This document shows, piece by piece, positions 9,756 through 18,340 of a stretch of DNA of 64,000 nucleotides. The notes beneath the pieces are model-generated. The model was given only the letters and a program-made list of their open reading frames with translations. It searched no databases and was not told where the DNA came from. The stretch covers positions 85,092 through 149,091 of the forward strand of contig NZ_NWVL01000009.1 in assembly GCF_002382885.1 (NCBI RefSeq), given 5' to 3'. Both the position numbers and the translations under genes were made by a program. Within the stretch, counting starts at the first letter, position 1. Every line of letters starts with the position of its first letter. The stretch is from Streptomyces sp. WZ.A104 (GTDB lineage: Bacteria; Actinomycetota; Actinomycetes; Streptomycetales; Streptomycetaceae).

Positions 9756-11221
9756 CGACCGGAACCACCACAACAACCGGAGAAACACCCTTGTTCGGGC
9801 CGGAGTCGCAGTTCCGTGCCTTCTTCGACGACCCGCGCTGGGCACTGGCCATGATCCGCGCCACCGTGCTGGAGGCCGCCCACCCGCAGATCGGCGCCGC
9901 CCTCGCCGACAACTCCACCTTCATCACCCACCCCTGGCGCCGACTGCGCAACACCTTCCTCAGCATGCTGCGCATGTTCGACGCCGACCCGGCAGTACGC
10001 GAACGCGAGGCCGCCCGGCTCAACAGGCTGCACGCCCGCATGAGCGGCTCCGACCCCCGCGGCCGCGCCTACGACGCGATGGACCGTGCGGCCCGTGCGT
10101 GGGTGGTCGCCACCCTCTTCGAGAGCGCCGTCACCATGTGCCGACTCAGCGGCCAGCCGCTCGACCAGGACACGATGGAGCGCATGTACGCCGAGTACCG
10201 TGCGTTCCTCGCCGCGCTCGACGGCGACGCCGGGGCGCTACCGGAGGAGCTGAACGACTTCTGGCGGTACTACGACCGGGTCGTCGAGGACGAGCTGGAG
10301 AACACCGAGGCAGCCCGCGTCATCCTCTACAGGCTCTTCGACCACCTGCCCGCCCCGGCACTGCTCGACGGCATGCCGACCCTGTGGGCGGCCGGCCGGG
10401 CTGTCGTCGGTCCGCTCCTCGGCGCGATCACCGTCGCCTCGCTCCCCGAGCCCTACCGGCGCAAGGCCGGCCTGCCCGAGATGCCCGGCACCTCGACCCT
10501 CATGCAGGGCGCCTACCTCACCGCCGGGCTCACCCGTTTCCTGCCCGAGGGCTGGATCAACGCCGAAACCATCATCGAGACCCTCTCCCTCTCCCCCGAA
10601 AGCGACGACCCCCGCGCCCGGACCGTGGCCGCGCTGCGCACCCGCATGAAGCGGGCCTCGGCCCTGCTCCGCCTCCTCACCCCACTGGGCGGCGACACCG
10701 GACCCGGCCCCGTCCCGGCCCCGTCGACGGCCACGGCAGAGGGCCGGCGCTCGGCAGAGGAGTTCTTCCGCCAGGTACTGGACCAGACAGGCGACGGCCA
10801 CCTCGACTGGCCCGACCTAGCCGCCATGGCACGCGAACTGGCCACCCGCCTCGACCTGGACGAACCTGAGGAAACTCGGCTCTACGACGCCTTCGCCGCC
10901 TGGTGGCGCGAGCTCCAGGCCGCCCTCGACACCGACGGCGACGGCCGCGTCAGCGCCGACGAGTACGCCTCCGCGGTCCCCTCCCTCGCCGGGCCCGCGC
11001 TCATCCGCGTCGCCGAGGTCCTCTTCGACGTCACCGACAAGGACGGCAGCGGCACCATCGACGCGGACGAACACCGGACGCTCTTCCGCACCGCCTTCCA
11101 CCGCGACCTCACCACCACCGACGCCACCTACGGCCGCAGCGCCTTCGTGGGCGACTTCCTCTCCTTCATGTCAGGCCGACGCACGAACACCCCGTATGAC
11201 CCCCTGCTCACCGACGCTTGA
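9752..11221 (+). CDS. DUF2236 (MpaB/rubber-oxygenase-like) protein with C-terminal EF-hands
   Basis: 489 aa. Residues about 20-300 look like the DUF2236 fold of haem-dependent latex-clearing protein (Lcp) and fungal MpaB, enzymes that oxidatively cleave isoprenoid chains (AMIRATVLEAAHPQIGAAL, ITHPWRRLRNTFLSML, LPEPYRRKAGLPEMP). The C-terminal part holds calcium-binding EF-hand loops at about residues 344 (DQTGDGHLDWPDL), 393 (DTDGDGRVSADEY) and 429 (DKDGSGTIDADEH); the last two form a canonical pair. No signal peptide is seen. The 4-bp overlap with the prenyltransferase suggests the two act on one isoprenoid. The substrate is inferred, not shown. Confidence 0.75.
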   Translation: MTTGTTTTTGETPLFGPESQFRAFFDDPRWALAMIRATVLEAAHPQIGAALADNSTFITHPWRRLRNTFLSMLRMFDADPAVREREAARLNRLHARMSGSDPRGRAYDAMDRAARAWVVATLFESAVTMCRLSGQPLDQDTMERMYAEYRAFLAALDGDAGALPEELNDFWRYYDRVVEDELENTEAARVILYRLFDHLPAPALLDGMPTLWAAGRAVVGPLLGAITVASLPEPYRRKAGLPEMPGTSTLMQGAYLTAGLTRFLPEGWINAETIIETLSLSPESDDPRARTVAALRTRMKRASALLRLLTPLGGDTGPGPVPAPSTATAEGRRSAEEFFRQVLDQTGDGHLDWPDLAAMARELATRLDLDEPEETRLYDAFAAWWRELQAALDTDGDGRVSADEYASAVPSLAGPALIRVAEVLFDVTDKDGSGTIDADEHRTLFRTAFHRDLTTTDATYGRSAFVGDFLSFMSGRRTNTPYDPLLTDA

Positions 11222-11375
11222 CGAACCTGAGGGACGCGCCGCCCACCATGTACCTCCTCTTCGTGCGGCTCGACGCGGCCCCCGGTTGGCATTTGCGCTG
11301 ACCGGCCCGTCGCGCACGTCCTTACGGACCCGTGACGTGTGCGTGCCGTGCCCGGCCCGGGGGATCGCGGGGCCC

Positions 11376-11381
11376 TAGCGT
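11376..11381 (+). promoter_or_regulatory. -10 box of a leaderless promoter
   Basis: TAGCGT fits the Streptomyces TANNNT -10 consensus and is followed by exactly 7 bases before the ATG of the epimerase gene. Transcription would then start at or next to the start codon. No clear -35 element was found. Confidence 0.5.
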
Positions 11382-11388
11382 GGCGGTC

Positions 11389-12486
11389 ATGCGCGTACTG
11401 GTCACCGGCGGAGCCGGGTTCATCGGGTCACATGTCGTCACCGCCCTCGGCGCGGCCGGGCACGAGAGTGTGGTGCTGGACGCCCTGCTGCCCTCGGCCC
11501 ACCCCGGCGGCACGCCCCCGCAGCTGCCGGGCGAGCGGGTGGTCGTCGGGGACGTCCGGGACCGGGAGGCGGTGGCGGACGCGCTGGCGGGGGTGGACGC
11601 GGTGTGCCATCAGGCGGCCATGGTCGGGCTCGGGAAGGACTTCGCGGACGCCCCGCTGTACGTCGGGTGCAACGACCTCGGTACGGCGGTGCTGCTGGCG
11701 GAGATGGCCGCGGCCGGGGTGCGCGACCTGGTGCTGGCCGGGTCGATGGTGGTCTACGGCGAGGGCCGCTACGACTGCCCGCGCCACGGCACGGTCCGCC
11801 CCGGACCGCGCGCGGAGGCCGATCTGCGGGCGGGGAGGTTCGAGCCGCGCTGTCCGGACTGCGCAGCGGTGCTTTCACCGGGCCTGGTGGCCGAGGACGC
11901 GCCCGTGGACCCGCGCAATGTGTACGCGTCGACCAAGCTGGCGCAGGAACATCTGGCCGCCGCCTGGGCACGGGCGACGGGCGGCCGGGCGGTGTCCCTG
12001 CGCTACCACAACGTGTACGGGCCGGGGATGCCGCGCGACACCCCGTACGCCGGTGTCGCCTCGTTCTTCCGCTCGGCCCTGGCCCGCGGTGAGGCCCCCC
12101 GGGTCTACGAGGACGGGGGCCAGCGGCGCGACTTCGTCCATGTCCATGATGTGGCGGCGGCGAACGCGGTGGCCCTGGCGGCGGTGAAGGGGCGGCGGCC
12201 CGCGTCCTTCGCCGCGTACAACACCGGCAGCGGCGAGCCGCACACCATCGGCGAGATGGCCGCCGCGCTGGCCGGCGCGCACGGCGGGCCGGACCCGGTG
12301 GTGACCGGGGAGTACCGCCTCGGCGACGTACGCCATGTCACGGCGGACTCGCGGGCGCTGCGCGAGGAGCTGGGCTGGCGGCCCCGGGTGTCCTTCGCCG
12401 AGGGGATGGCGGACTTCGCGGCGGCCCCGCTGCGCGGTTCGGGGGGCCGCCGGGAGGAAGGTGCCGTCACGCTGTCGGGAGCGTGA
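11389..12486 (+). CDS. NAD-dependent sugar-nucleotide epimerase/dehydratase
   Basis: 365 aa, extended SDR family. The Rossmann motif MRVLVTGGAGFIGSHVV opens the protein. The active-site SDR Tyr/Lys pattern appears as YASTKLAQE, preceded by LAGSMVVYGEG, and the substrate half has LRYHNVYGPGMPR and YEDGGQRRDFVHVHDVA. It probably converts a nucleotide-activated hexose for surface glycan synthesis, given the glycosyltransferase genes beyond. A CxxC-like insert near residues 130-170 (YDCPRHG, RCPDCAAV) is unusual for the family and may bind zinc. The ATG is placed by the -10 box 7 bases upstream. The 3' end overlaps the opposing kinase remnant by 20 bp. Confidence 0.85.
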   Translation: MRVLVTGGAGFIGSHVVTALGAAGHESVVLDALLPSAHPGGTPPQLPGERVVVGDVRDREAVADALAGVDAVCHQAAMVGLGKDFADAPLYVGCNDLGTAVLLAEMAAAGVRDLVLAGSMVVYGEGRYDCPRHGTVRPGPRAEADLRAGRFEPRCPDCAAVLSPGLVAEDAPVDPRNVYASTKLAQEHLAAAWARATGGRAVSLRYHNVYGPGMPRDTPYAGVASFFRSALARGEAPRVYEDGGQRRDFVHVHDVAAANAVALAAVKGRRPASFAAYNTGSGEPHTIGEMAAALAGAHGGPDPVVTGEYRLGDVRHVTADSRALREELGWRPRVSFAEGMADFAAAPLRGSGGRREEGAVTLSGA

Positions 12487-13225
12487 CCGAGAAGCGGCAG
12501 CCGCCCTGTACGTTGCGCACCCCGGCCCGTACGGCGTGTGCCTCGACGATGTTGCGCACGATGGTGTGACCGAGGCCTGCCCAGGCCGGCGGGGTGCGGG
12601 CGTGACTGCCGCGCCGGCCGGTGTCGAAGACCTGTGGCAGGTTCTCCTCCGGGACGCCGCCGCAGCCGTCGGTCACCGACAGCACGACGCCCCCGTCCGA
12701 GTGGTGTGCCGTGTCGGCTGCGGGGCTTTCGGGCGGGGTACGCAGATCGTGCGAGATCCACGCGACGAGTGCGCGCCGCGCGGCCTCCAGAGCACGTTCG
12801 CGCACCCGGGAGCTGTCCGGTTCGGCACTGGTGGCGGCCGGTTCGCGGGCAAGCCCGGCCGGCTCGGCGGTGGGCTGCCCGGCGGGCGCGGCGACGGTAG
12901 CGCCGTCCCCGGACGACCGTGTGGCAAGGGTCAGTTCACGGCTCTGGGCGGCCACCCAGCGGCCCGGCAGGATGGCGGTGGCCGGGGAGACCGGGGCGGC
13001 CATGGCGGCGACGGTCGTGACGACGTGGAGCTCATGGGACGAGAGGAGCATCGCGTAGGCGACCGTCAGCGTTCCGGCGGGCATCGCCGTGACGGTCATC
13101 CCGGCGACGATGCTCAGCGAGACCACCAGCGAACGGTGGTGCAGGAGACGCGGGACGCCCGCTCAGAGGAGCCCGGCGGCCGCCGCTCCGAGAAAGGCGA
13201 AGAGCGCGATGAGCAGGACGTCGTT
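12467..13225 (-). pseudogene. Sensor histidine kinase remnant
   Basis: The phosphoacceptor H-box (VAWISHDLRTP) runs almost directly into the G-boxes (LSVTDGCGGVPEENLPQVFD, AGLGHTIVRNIVEAH), so the N-box and the surrounding ATP-binding segment are deleted. In the same frame upstream is a likely N-terminus ([20 protein letters not shown]) interrupted by a TGA at 13163, and the expected start position reads GTA. With the missing N-box, the stop and the lost start, this kinase cannot signal. It lay downstream of the response regulator below. Confidence 0.75.
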
Positions 13226-13229
13226 TACA

Positions 13230-14060
13230 GCGACCGCCCCCCGGGCGGCTCGACGGGGGTGGTAGCGGGGCTGGTCTCCGGGCCGTCGGGGCCCGCTTGG
13301 GTGCGGCCCCCTTCCGTGTCCGCCCGCTTCCAGGTCCAGGCGGTACCCCACGCCCCACACGGTGCGGATCAGCCGGGGGCTGGCCGGATCCTTCTCGACC
13401 TCGCCGCGCAGCCTGCGGATATGAACGGTGACCGTGGACAGATCACCGAAGTCCCACCCCCAGACCTCCCCGCATCAGCTCCTCCCGCCCGAACGCCTTC
13501 CCGGGGTGCCGGAGCAGAAAGGCGGGCAGGTCGAACTCCCGCAGTGTCAGGGCGAGTCCGCGCCCGTCGCGGTAGGCCTGCCGGGCCGCCGGGTCGAGGC
13601 TCAGCCCGGCACCGGACAGCGGGCCCGGCTCGTCCGCCGGGGCGGCGGCCCGCGCGCGGCGCAGCACGGAATCGACCCGCAGGACCAGTTCGCGCGGGCT
13701 GAACGGCTTGGTGCCGTAGTCGTCGGCGCCGGTCTCCAGGCCGAGGATGCGGTCCTCCTCTTCGCCGCGGGCGGTGAGCATGATGACGGGGACCGGCCCG
13801 GACGCGTGCGTCCGGTGGTGGACCTTGATTCCGTCGATGGTGGGGAGTGTCAGGTCCGGGGTGATGAGGTCGGGTCGGCAGTCTGCGAACTGTCGTGGTG
13901 CGGCGGGTCTGTCACCGGCCTGCTCGATGGCGTAGTGGGTGTGGTGCAGGTAGCCGATGACGACCTCGGTGACGGTTGGGTCGTTGTCCGCGACGAGGAC
14001 CCGGCCGCGTGTCGTCTCAGGGGTGGGCTGCGGGTGCTGGGCGGGCGGGGTGTTCTTCAT
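13230..14060 (-). pseudogene. OmpR-type response regulator, frameshifted
   Basis: From the ATG at 14060 the receiver domain reads LVADNDPTVTEVVIGYL, phosphoacceptor region DLITPDLTLP and the conserved lysine in GTKPFSPREL. The winged-helix output domain follows (LTLREFDLPAFLLRHPGKAF) but ends early at RGGLGVGLR. One extra G in the GCGGGG run near 13470 causes this: in the other frame the expected ending appears ([20 protein letters not shown], then [11 protein letters not shown]). It may be a real mutation or a sequencing error, though the broken kinase next to it favours real decay. Confidence 0.75.
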
Positions 14061-14171
14061 GGCCTCCGTTGTGGCAACCGCCTCCCGGCGCGTCGGGGGC
14101 CGGTCAGCCTTATCCGCCCGATGTCTATGATTCGTAAGAACCTGATGCCTGAAATGCCCGGGTTGTCTCCG

Positions 14172-14177
14172 TAGAGT
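14172..14177 (+). promoter_or_regulatory. -10 box of a leaderless promoter
   Basis: TAGAGT followed by exactly 7 bases and the GTG at 14185 of the glycosyltransferase gene. Same layout as at 11376 and 18301. Confidence 0.5.
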
Positions 14178-14184
14178 GAGGCGG

Positions 14185-14946
14185 GTGACTGATTCTTCTG
14201 CCGCTGTTCCGTTCCCGCCCGCCCCGCACACCGGCCTCCCGAAGGCCGACATCGTTCTGCCCTGTCTCGACGAGGCGGCCGCACTGCCCTGGGTGCTCGA
14301 CCGTATTCCCGACGGCTGGCGCGCGATCGTGGTCGACAACGGTTCGACCGACGGTTCGGCCGAACTCGCCCGCTCCCTCGGCGCGAGCGTCGTCACGGAG
14401 GAACGGCGGGGGTTCGGCGCGGCCTGTCACGCCGGGCTGCTTGCCGCTGAGGCCGAGTTCGTCTGCTTCTGCGACTGCGACGGCTCGCTGGACCCGGCGC
14501 TGCTGACCGGCTTCGTGCGGCGGATCGCGGACGGTGAGTGCGATCTGCTGCTCGGCCGCCGCCGCCCCGAGGGCCGGGGCGCCTGGCCGCCGCACGCCCG
14601 CGCGGGCAATCTGGCGCTGGCCCGGATGCTGCGCCGCCGCACCGGCCTGCGCCTGCACGACCTCGGCCCGCTGCGGGCTGCCCGCCGCAGCGACCTGCTC
14701 GCCCTGGACCTCACCGACCGGCGCAGCGGCTATCCGCTCCAGATGGTGGTCCGGGCCTCCGACGCCGGGCTGCGGGTCACCGAGAGCGACGTCCCCTACC
14801 GGCCGCGCACCGGCAGGTCGAAGGTGACCGGCACCTGGCGCGGGACCTGGCAGGCGGTGCGCGACATGCGGGGCGTCCTGCGGGAGCCACCGGCGGACCG
14901 TGCGCCCGGCCGGGCCGTACGCGCGGAGACAGGGACTGCCCGATGA
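14185..14946 (+). CDS. GT2-family glycosyltransferase (polyprenyl-phosphate sugar transferase-like)
   Basis: 253 aa, GT-A fold. The N-terminal nucleotide-binding block reads DIVLPCLDEAAALPWVLDRI then IVVDNGSTDGSAELA, followed by RRGFGAACHAGL and the DxD-type metal site FVCFCDCDGSLDP (about residues 95-107). It resembles dolichyl/polyprenyl-phosphate mannosyl- or glucosyltransferases but lacks a membrane anchor. It is first in a three-gene operon: its stop overlaps the next start as ATGA. The GTG at 14185 is preferred over GTG 14176 because of the -10 box spacing. The sugar and acceptor are unknown. Confidence 0.85.
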   Translation: MTDSSAAVPFPPAPHTGLPKADIVLPCLDEAAALPWVLDRIPDGWRAIVVDNGSTDGSAELARSLGASVVTEERRGFGAACHAGLLAAEAEFVCFCDCDGSLDPALLTGFVRRIADGECDLLLGRRRPEGRGAWPPHARAGNLALARMLRRRTGLRLHDLGPLRAARRSDLLALDLTDRRSGYPLQMVVRASDAGLRVTESDVPYRPRTGRSKVTGTWRGTWQAVRDMRGVLREPPADRAPGRAVRAETGTAR

Positions 14947-15680
14947 GCGCGTCCGGAGTCGGAGGTCGTTCGACCAGCGCGTCCGAGGGCAGGGACCGTC
15001 CGGTGGGCATGTCCGGAGACAGGGTTCGTTCGTCGAGCGCGCCCGGGCCCACGGAGTTGCTGGTCATCGCGAAGGAACCGGTGGCCGGGCGGGTCAAGAC
15101 CCGGCTCTGCCCGCCCTTTTCCCCCGCCGAGGCCGCCGAGCTGGCCGCCGCATCCCTCGCGGACACCCTGGAGGCCGTGCTCGCCCTCCCCGCCCGGCGG
15201 CGCGTCCTGGTCCTCGACGGGCGGCCGGGCCCCTGGTTGCCGCCGGGGTTCGAGGTGGTGCCGCAGAGCGCGGGCGGCCTCGACGAGCGGCTCGCGGCGG
15301 CCTTCGGCGGGTGTACGGGGCCGGCCCTCCTGGTCGGCATGGACACGCCGCAGATCACGGCCGTGCTGCTCGCCCCCGCTCTCGGGCCGGACGCCTGGGA
15401 GGGCACCGGGGCCTGGTTCGGTCCGGCCGAGGACGGCGGCTTCTGGGCCCTGGGCCTGGCGGAACCCGATCCCGACCTGTTGCGCGGGGTGCCGATGTCC
15501 GTCCCGGAGACCGGTGCGGTGCAGCGGCGCAGGCTGGTGGAGGCGGGGCTCGTGGTGCGCGATCTGCCGGTCCTGACCGACGTGGACACCGCGGCCGACG
15601 CCCACCGGGTCGCGTCGGCCGCGCCGGGCGGCCGGTTCGCCGCAGCGCTCGGCCGGCTGACCGGGGCGGGGGCGCGATGA
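14943..15680 (+). CDS. DUF2064 / TIGR04282-type glycosyltransferase-like protein
   Basis: 245 aa. After a low-complexity Ser/Gly/Arg leader (about 35 residues) comes the family signature ELLVIAKEPVAGRVKTRLCP, then LLVGMDTPQITAVLL and WFGPAEDGGFWALGL. The fold is that of small nucleotidyl/glycosyltransferases (CofC/GT-A-like), and the family is often found beside GT2 enzymes, as here. It overlaps the genes on both sides by 4 bp, so all three are co-translated. The leader is built from imperfect in-frame repeats of S-x-GDR/GR units and is probably disordered. Exact reaction unknown. Confidence 0.8.
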   Translation: MSASGVGGRSTSASEGRDRPVGMSGDRVRSSSAPGPTELLVIAKEPVAGRVKTRLCPPFSPAEAAELAAASLADTLEAVLALPARRRVLVLDGRPGPWLPPGFEVVPQSAGGLDERLAAAFGGCTGPALLVGMDTPQITAVLLAPALGPDAWEGTGAWFGPAEDGGFWALGLAEPDPDLLRGVPMSVPETGAVQRRRLVEAGLVVRDLPVLTDVDTAADAHRVASAAPGGRFAAALGRLTGAGAR

Positions 15681-16624
15681 GTACGACCGTGCCCTCGTCC
15701 GGGTTCACCGCACCGGCCCCCGCCGACTCCGCCGAAGCCCCCGACACGCACAGGGCGCACGAGGCGCACAGGGCACATGAGACGTACGAGGTGCCCGACA
15801 CGCACGAGGCGACCGCCGGCGGCGCCTACGCCTCCGACCCGCCGGCCCGGTCGGGCGTGAACCACGCCGCCCCCTGGGGTGCCGACCCGTACGCCAACGC
15901 CCTGCGCACCGGCCGGGGTCCGTTGTTCCTGCGCCGCAGCGACGGCTGGCTGCTGCCCCTGGACGTGGAGCGCTGGTGCTCGGGGGCGGGCTCCGCCGAC
16001 CTGTCCGCCCTGCACCGGTGCGAGGGGCCGGTGCTGGACATCGGCTGCGGGCCGGGGCGGCTGGTCGCCGAGCTGGCCTCACTCGGACACCGGGCGCTGG
16101 GCATCGACGTCAGCGAGGCGGCGGTGGCCCGTACGCGCGGTCTTGGCGGCGCGGCACTGCTCCGCAGCGTGTTCGAACCGCTGCCCGGGGAAGGCCGTTG
16201 GGGCACCCTCCTGCTCCTCGACGGCAATATCGGCATCGGGGGCGACCCGGCCGCCCTGCTGGACCGGGCGGCCGGTCTGCTCGGCGCCGGCGGGCTGCTG
16301 ATCGCCGAGACCGCCCCCCTCGACGTGGACGAACGGGTCCGGGTCCGTCTCGACGACGGCCGGGGCGGACCGGACGGAAGGGCCGCCCACGCAGCCGGGC
16401 ACGACGGCGCCGCCGAGCTGTTCCCCTGGGCGCGGATCGGGACGCCGGCGCTGCTGCGGCACGCCCGCGCGGGCGGCTGGCGTACGGCCGATCAGTGGGG
16501 TGCGCAGGGGCGGACCTTCGTCTCGTTGCGCCGGCCCGTACGGGAGCGGAGCGCCCGGACGAGCAGCCAGAGCGCGGAGAGCGCGAACAGCGCGCCGGTG
16601 ATCAGCAGCCAGTTGCCGAAGTAG
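15677..16624 (+). CDS. SAM-dependent class I methyltransferase
   Basis: 315 aa. SAM-binding motif I (PVLDIGCGPGRLVAELA) lies near residue 120, followed by GIDVSEAAVARTRG and the motif IV region GTLLLLDGNIGIGGD. The first 60 residues are low-complexity with repeated H-R-A-H-E/D units. The product's substrate is probably made by the two genes before it. The last 133 bp overlap the opposing membrane-protein gene; the family core ends at about WGAQGRTFVSLRR, so the tail beyond that may be read-through. Confidence 0.8.
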   Translation: MSTTVPSSGFTAPAPADSAEAPDTHRAHEAHRAHETYEVPDTHEATAGGAYASDPPARSGVNHAAPWGADPYANALRTGRGPLFLRRSDGWLLPLDVERWCSGAGSADLSALHRCEGPVLDIGCGPGRLVAELASLGHRALGIDVSEAAVARTRGLGGAALLRSVFEPLPGEGRWGTLLLLDGNIGIGGDPAALLDRAAGLLGAGGLLIAETAPLDVDERVRVRLDDGRGGPDGRAAHAAGHDGAAELFPWARIGTPALLRHARAGGWRTADQWGAQGRTFVSLRRPVRERSARTSSQSAESANSAPVISSQLPK

Positions 16625-17019
16625 ACGTCCGGGCTGGTGCCGGCCGCGGCCTCGTACCGCCGTTCGGTCCGCCGGGTGATCAGCGGGAACCAGATCAGCA
16701 GGAGCAGCCCGGAGAGGAACGCCGGCACCCGCACGAAGTTCACCAGGGCCCGCCGGGGGCCGAGCGCGGCGCACAGCGCACGGTCGGCCCCGGCGTACAC
16801 CGGCAGCAGCACCAGGTCGTGCAGAACGGCCGACCCCGCGAACCAGAGCAGCACGCCGACGGTGTCCCCGTCCAGCAGCCGTACGCCCGCGTAGCCGGCC
16901 AGGCAGAACGTGGCGGCGAGCAGGAGCAGATGGAGCGGGCCCTCGCCGTAGAGCCGGCGCGGCGAGAAACGCGGGCGGCGGGGTGCTGCGGACAGGGGCG
17001 GTACGGCTCGGGTGGACAT
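16492..17019 (-). CDS. Small integral membrane protein, partner of the oxidoreductase
   Basis: 175 aa with about four hydrophobic segments (LHLLLLAATFCLAGYAGV, VGVLLWFAGSAVLHDLVLLP, FLSGLLLLIWFPLI, NWLLITGALFALSALWLLV). The ATG shares one base with the TGA of the upstream molybdopterin oxidoreductase (TGATG), so the two are co-translated and the protein probably sits with it in the membrane. I do not recognise a named family. The 3' end overlaps the methyltransferase gene on the other strand. Confidence 0.7.
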   Translation of the reverse strand: MSTRAVPPLSAAPRRPRFSPRRLYGEGPLHLLLLAATFCLAGYAGVRLLDGDTVGVLLWFAGSAVLHDLVLLPVYAGADRALCAALGPRRALVNFVRVPAFLSGLLLLIWFPLITRRTERRYEAAAGTSPDVYFGNWLLITGALFALSALWLLVRALRSRTGRRNETKVRPCAPH

Positions 17020-18293
17020 CACAGCTCTCCGAACGTCAGGGTCTGGACCCACTTGGTGTTCAGCACCCCGGGCGCGGCGGGGACGATGATCCGGGCCGGG
17101 TAGCCGTGGTCGGGTGACAGCGGCGCGCCGTTCACCTCCAGTGCGAGCAGCGAGCGGCCGTCGCGGACCTGGTTGTCGCGCAGCGCTGCCTTGCGGAAGG
17201 AGCCGCTGCGCTGGAGCGACTCGACGAAGACGCCCGGCGGCCGGTCCGGGTAGCCGGCGAGCACCGCCAGGTCGTAGAGCCGCACCCCGCGCCAGAGCTG
17301 GTCCGAGGTCGACCAGCCCTCCACACAGGCGATCGGGAGCGCCGCACTGTGCTGTTCCATGGCCAGCAGTTCGGCCCGGGAGAAGCGGAACTCCCCGGCC
17401 GGCCCCCGTACCGTCAGCCGCCAGCGCTCACCGGTGTCCGCGGGCGTGATCCCTATGGCGGCGGCGGTCTTGTTGATCTGGAAGGCGTTCGGGCCCGGCC
17501 CCGGGTCGGTGCCGCCGCGCGGGGTGAGGAGCGCGATGCTGCGCAGCGGCCCGTCGGAGCTGCGACCGGCCGAGGTGACCAGCAGAAGGAGCGAACCGGC
17601 CCCCACCATGGCCAGCGCGCCGCGCCGGGACAGGGTGGCCGGCAGCGGGTCGGGGGCGGCGAGGGTGTCCGGTTCGCCGCGCGGGATGCCGTTGCGCAAC
17701 ACCCGTACGGCCTGGGGCAGTTTGAGGGCCACATGGGTGACGAAGCCGGCGAGGAAGACCCAGGCCCCGTAGAGGTGCAGGGGATAGAAGGACCCGGGGA
17801 AGACGTAGTCCAGCTGGATGTTGAGCAGCCCGGTGAGGAATTCGAACAGCGCTCCGCCCACGAGCAGCAGCAGCGAGATCCGTTCCAGGGCGTGGCCCAC
17901 GGAACGGGCGGGCGGCAGCGCGAAGAGCCGGGGAATCACCGACCACAGCTTGGCGAGCAGGACGGGCACGAGCACGATGCCGACGGTGACGTGCAGGCCC
18001 TGGGTCAGCCGGTAGAGCCAGTGCGGGCCGGTCGGCCAGGAGAACAGGTAGAAGCCGAGCCACCCCTTGCCCGGGGTCTTGTCGTTGACCCGGTTCAGGT
18101 CCGGGTTGTAGGCGGCGTACGAGAGCAGACCGGTGACGAACAGCAGCGTGAGTCCGGCGAGCAGGACGACGCCGAGCACGGCGGTGAAGCGCACCCCGCG
18201 CACGGGGCTGCGCCAGAATCCCGGGTCGGCGGGCGTACGCGGGGCACGGAGGGGGCGGGGGAGGGAGCGGATCATCCGGCGGCGTTCGGGCAT
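17019..18293 (-). CDS. Molybdopterin-dependent oxidoreductase fused to a cytochrome b-like membrane domain
   Basis: 424 aa. The N-terminal ~240 residues have several membrane helices with histidines (ILH-type b-haem arrangement; FYPLHLYGAWVFLAGFVTHV). The C-terminal ~170 residues form a sulfite-oxidase/MsrP-like fold: the molybdenum-ligating cysteine is in LPIACVEGWSTSD, followed by RDNQVRDGRSLLALEVNG and the conserved DHGYPARIIVP. The layout resembles MsrP and its haem subunit MsrQ joined in one chain, in reversed order. The ATG at 18293 is 7 bases from a TAGCGT box. Substrate unknown; electrons may come through the membrane b-haem. Confidence 0.8.
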   Translation of the reverse strand: MPERRRMIRSLPRPLRAPRTPADPGFWRSPVRGVRFTAVLGVVLLAGLTLLFVTGLLSYAAYNPDLNRVNDKTPGKGWLGFYLFSWPTGPHWLYRLTQGLHVTVGIVLVPVLLAKLWSVIPRLFALPPARSVGHALERISLLLLVGGALFEFLTGLLNIQLDYVFPGSFYPLHLYGAWVFLAGFVTHVALKLPQAVRVLRNGIPRGEPDTLAAPDPLPATLSRRGALAMVGAGSLLLLVTSAGRSSDGPLRSIALLTPRGGTDPGPGPNAFQINKTAAAIGITPADTGERWRLTVRGPAGEFRFSRAELLAMEQHSAALPIACVEGWSTSDQLWRGVRLYDLAVLAGYPDRPPGVFVESLQRSGSFRKAALRDNQVRDGRSLLALEVNGAPLSPDHGYPARIIVPAAPGVLNTKWVQTLTFGEL

Positions 18294-18300
18294 GAGGCCG

Positions 18301-18306
18301 ACGCTA
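18301..18306 (-). promoter_or_regulatory. -10 box of a leaderless promoter
   Basis: Reads TAGCGT on the minus strand, 7 bases before the ATG of the oxidoreductase gene. Confidence 0.5.
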
Positions 18307-18340
18307 GGCGGGGAACACCGTCGACGGGCGGATGTGGCTG

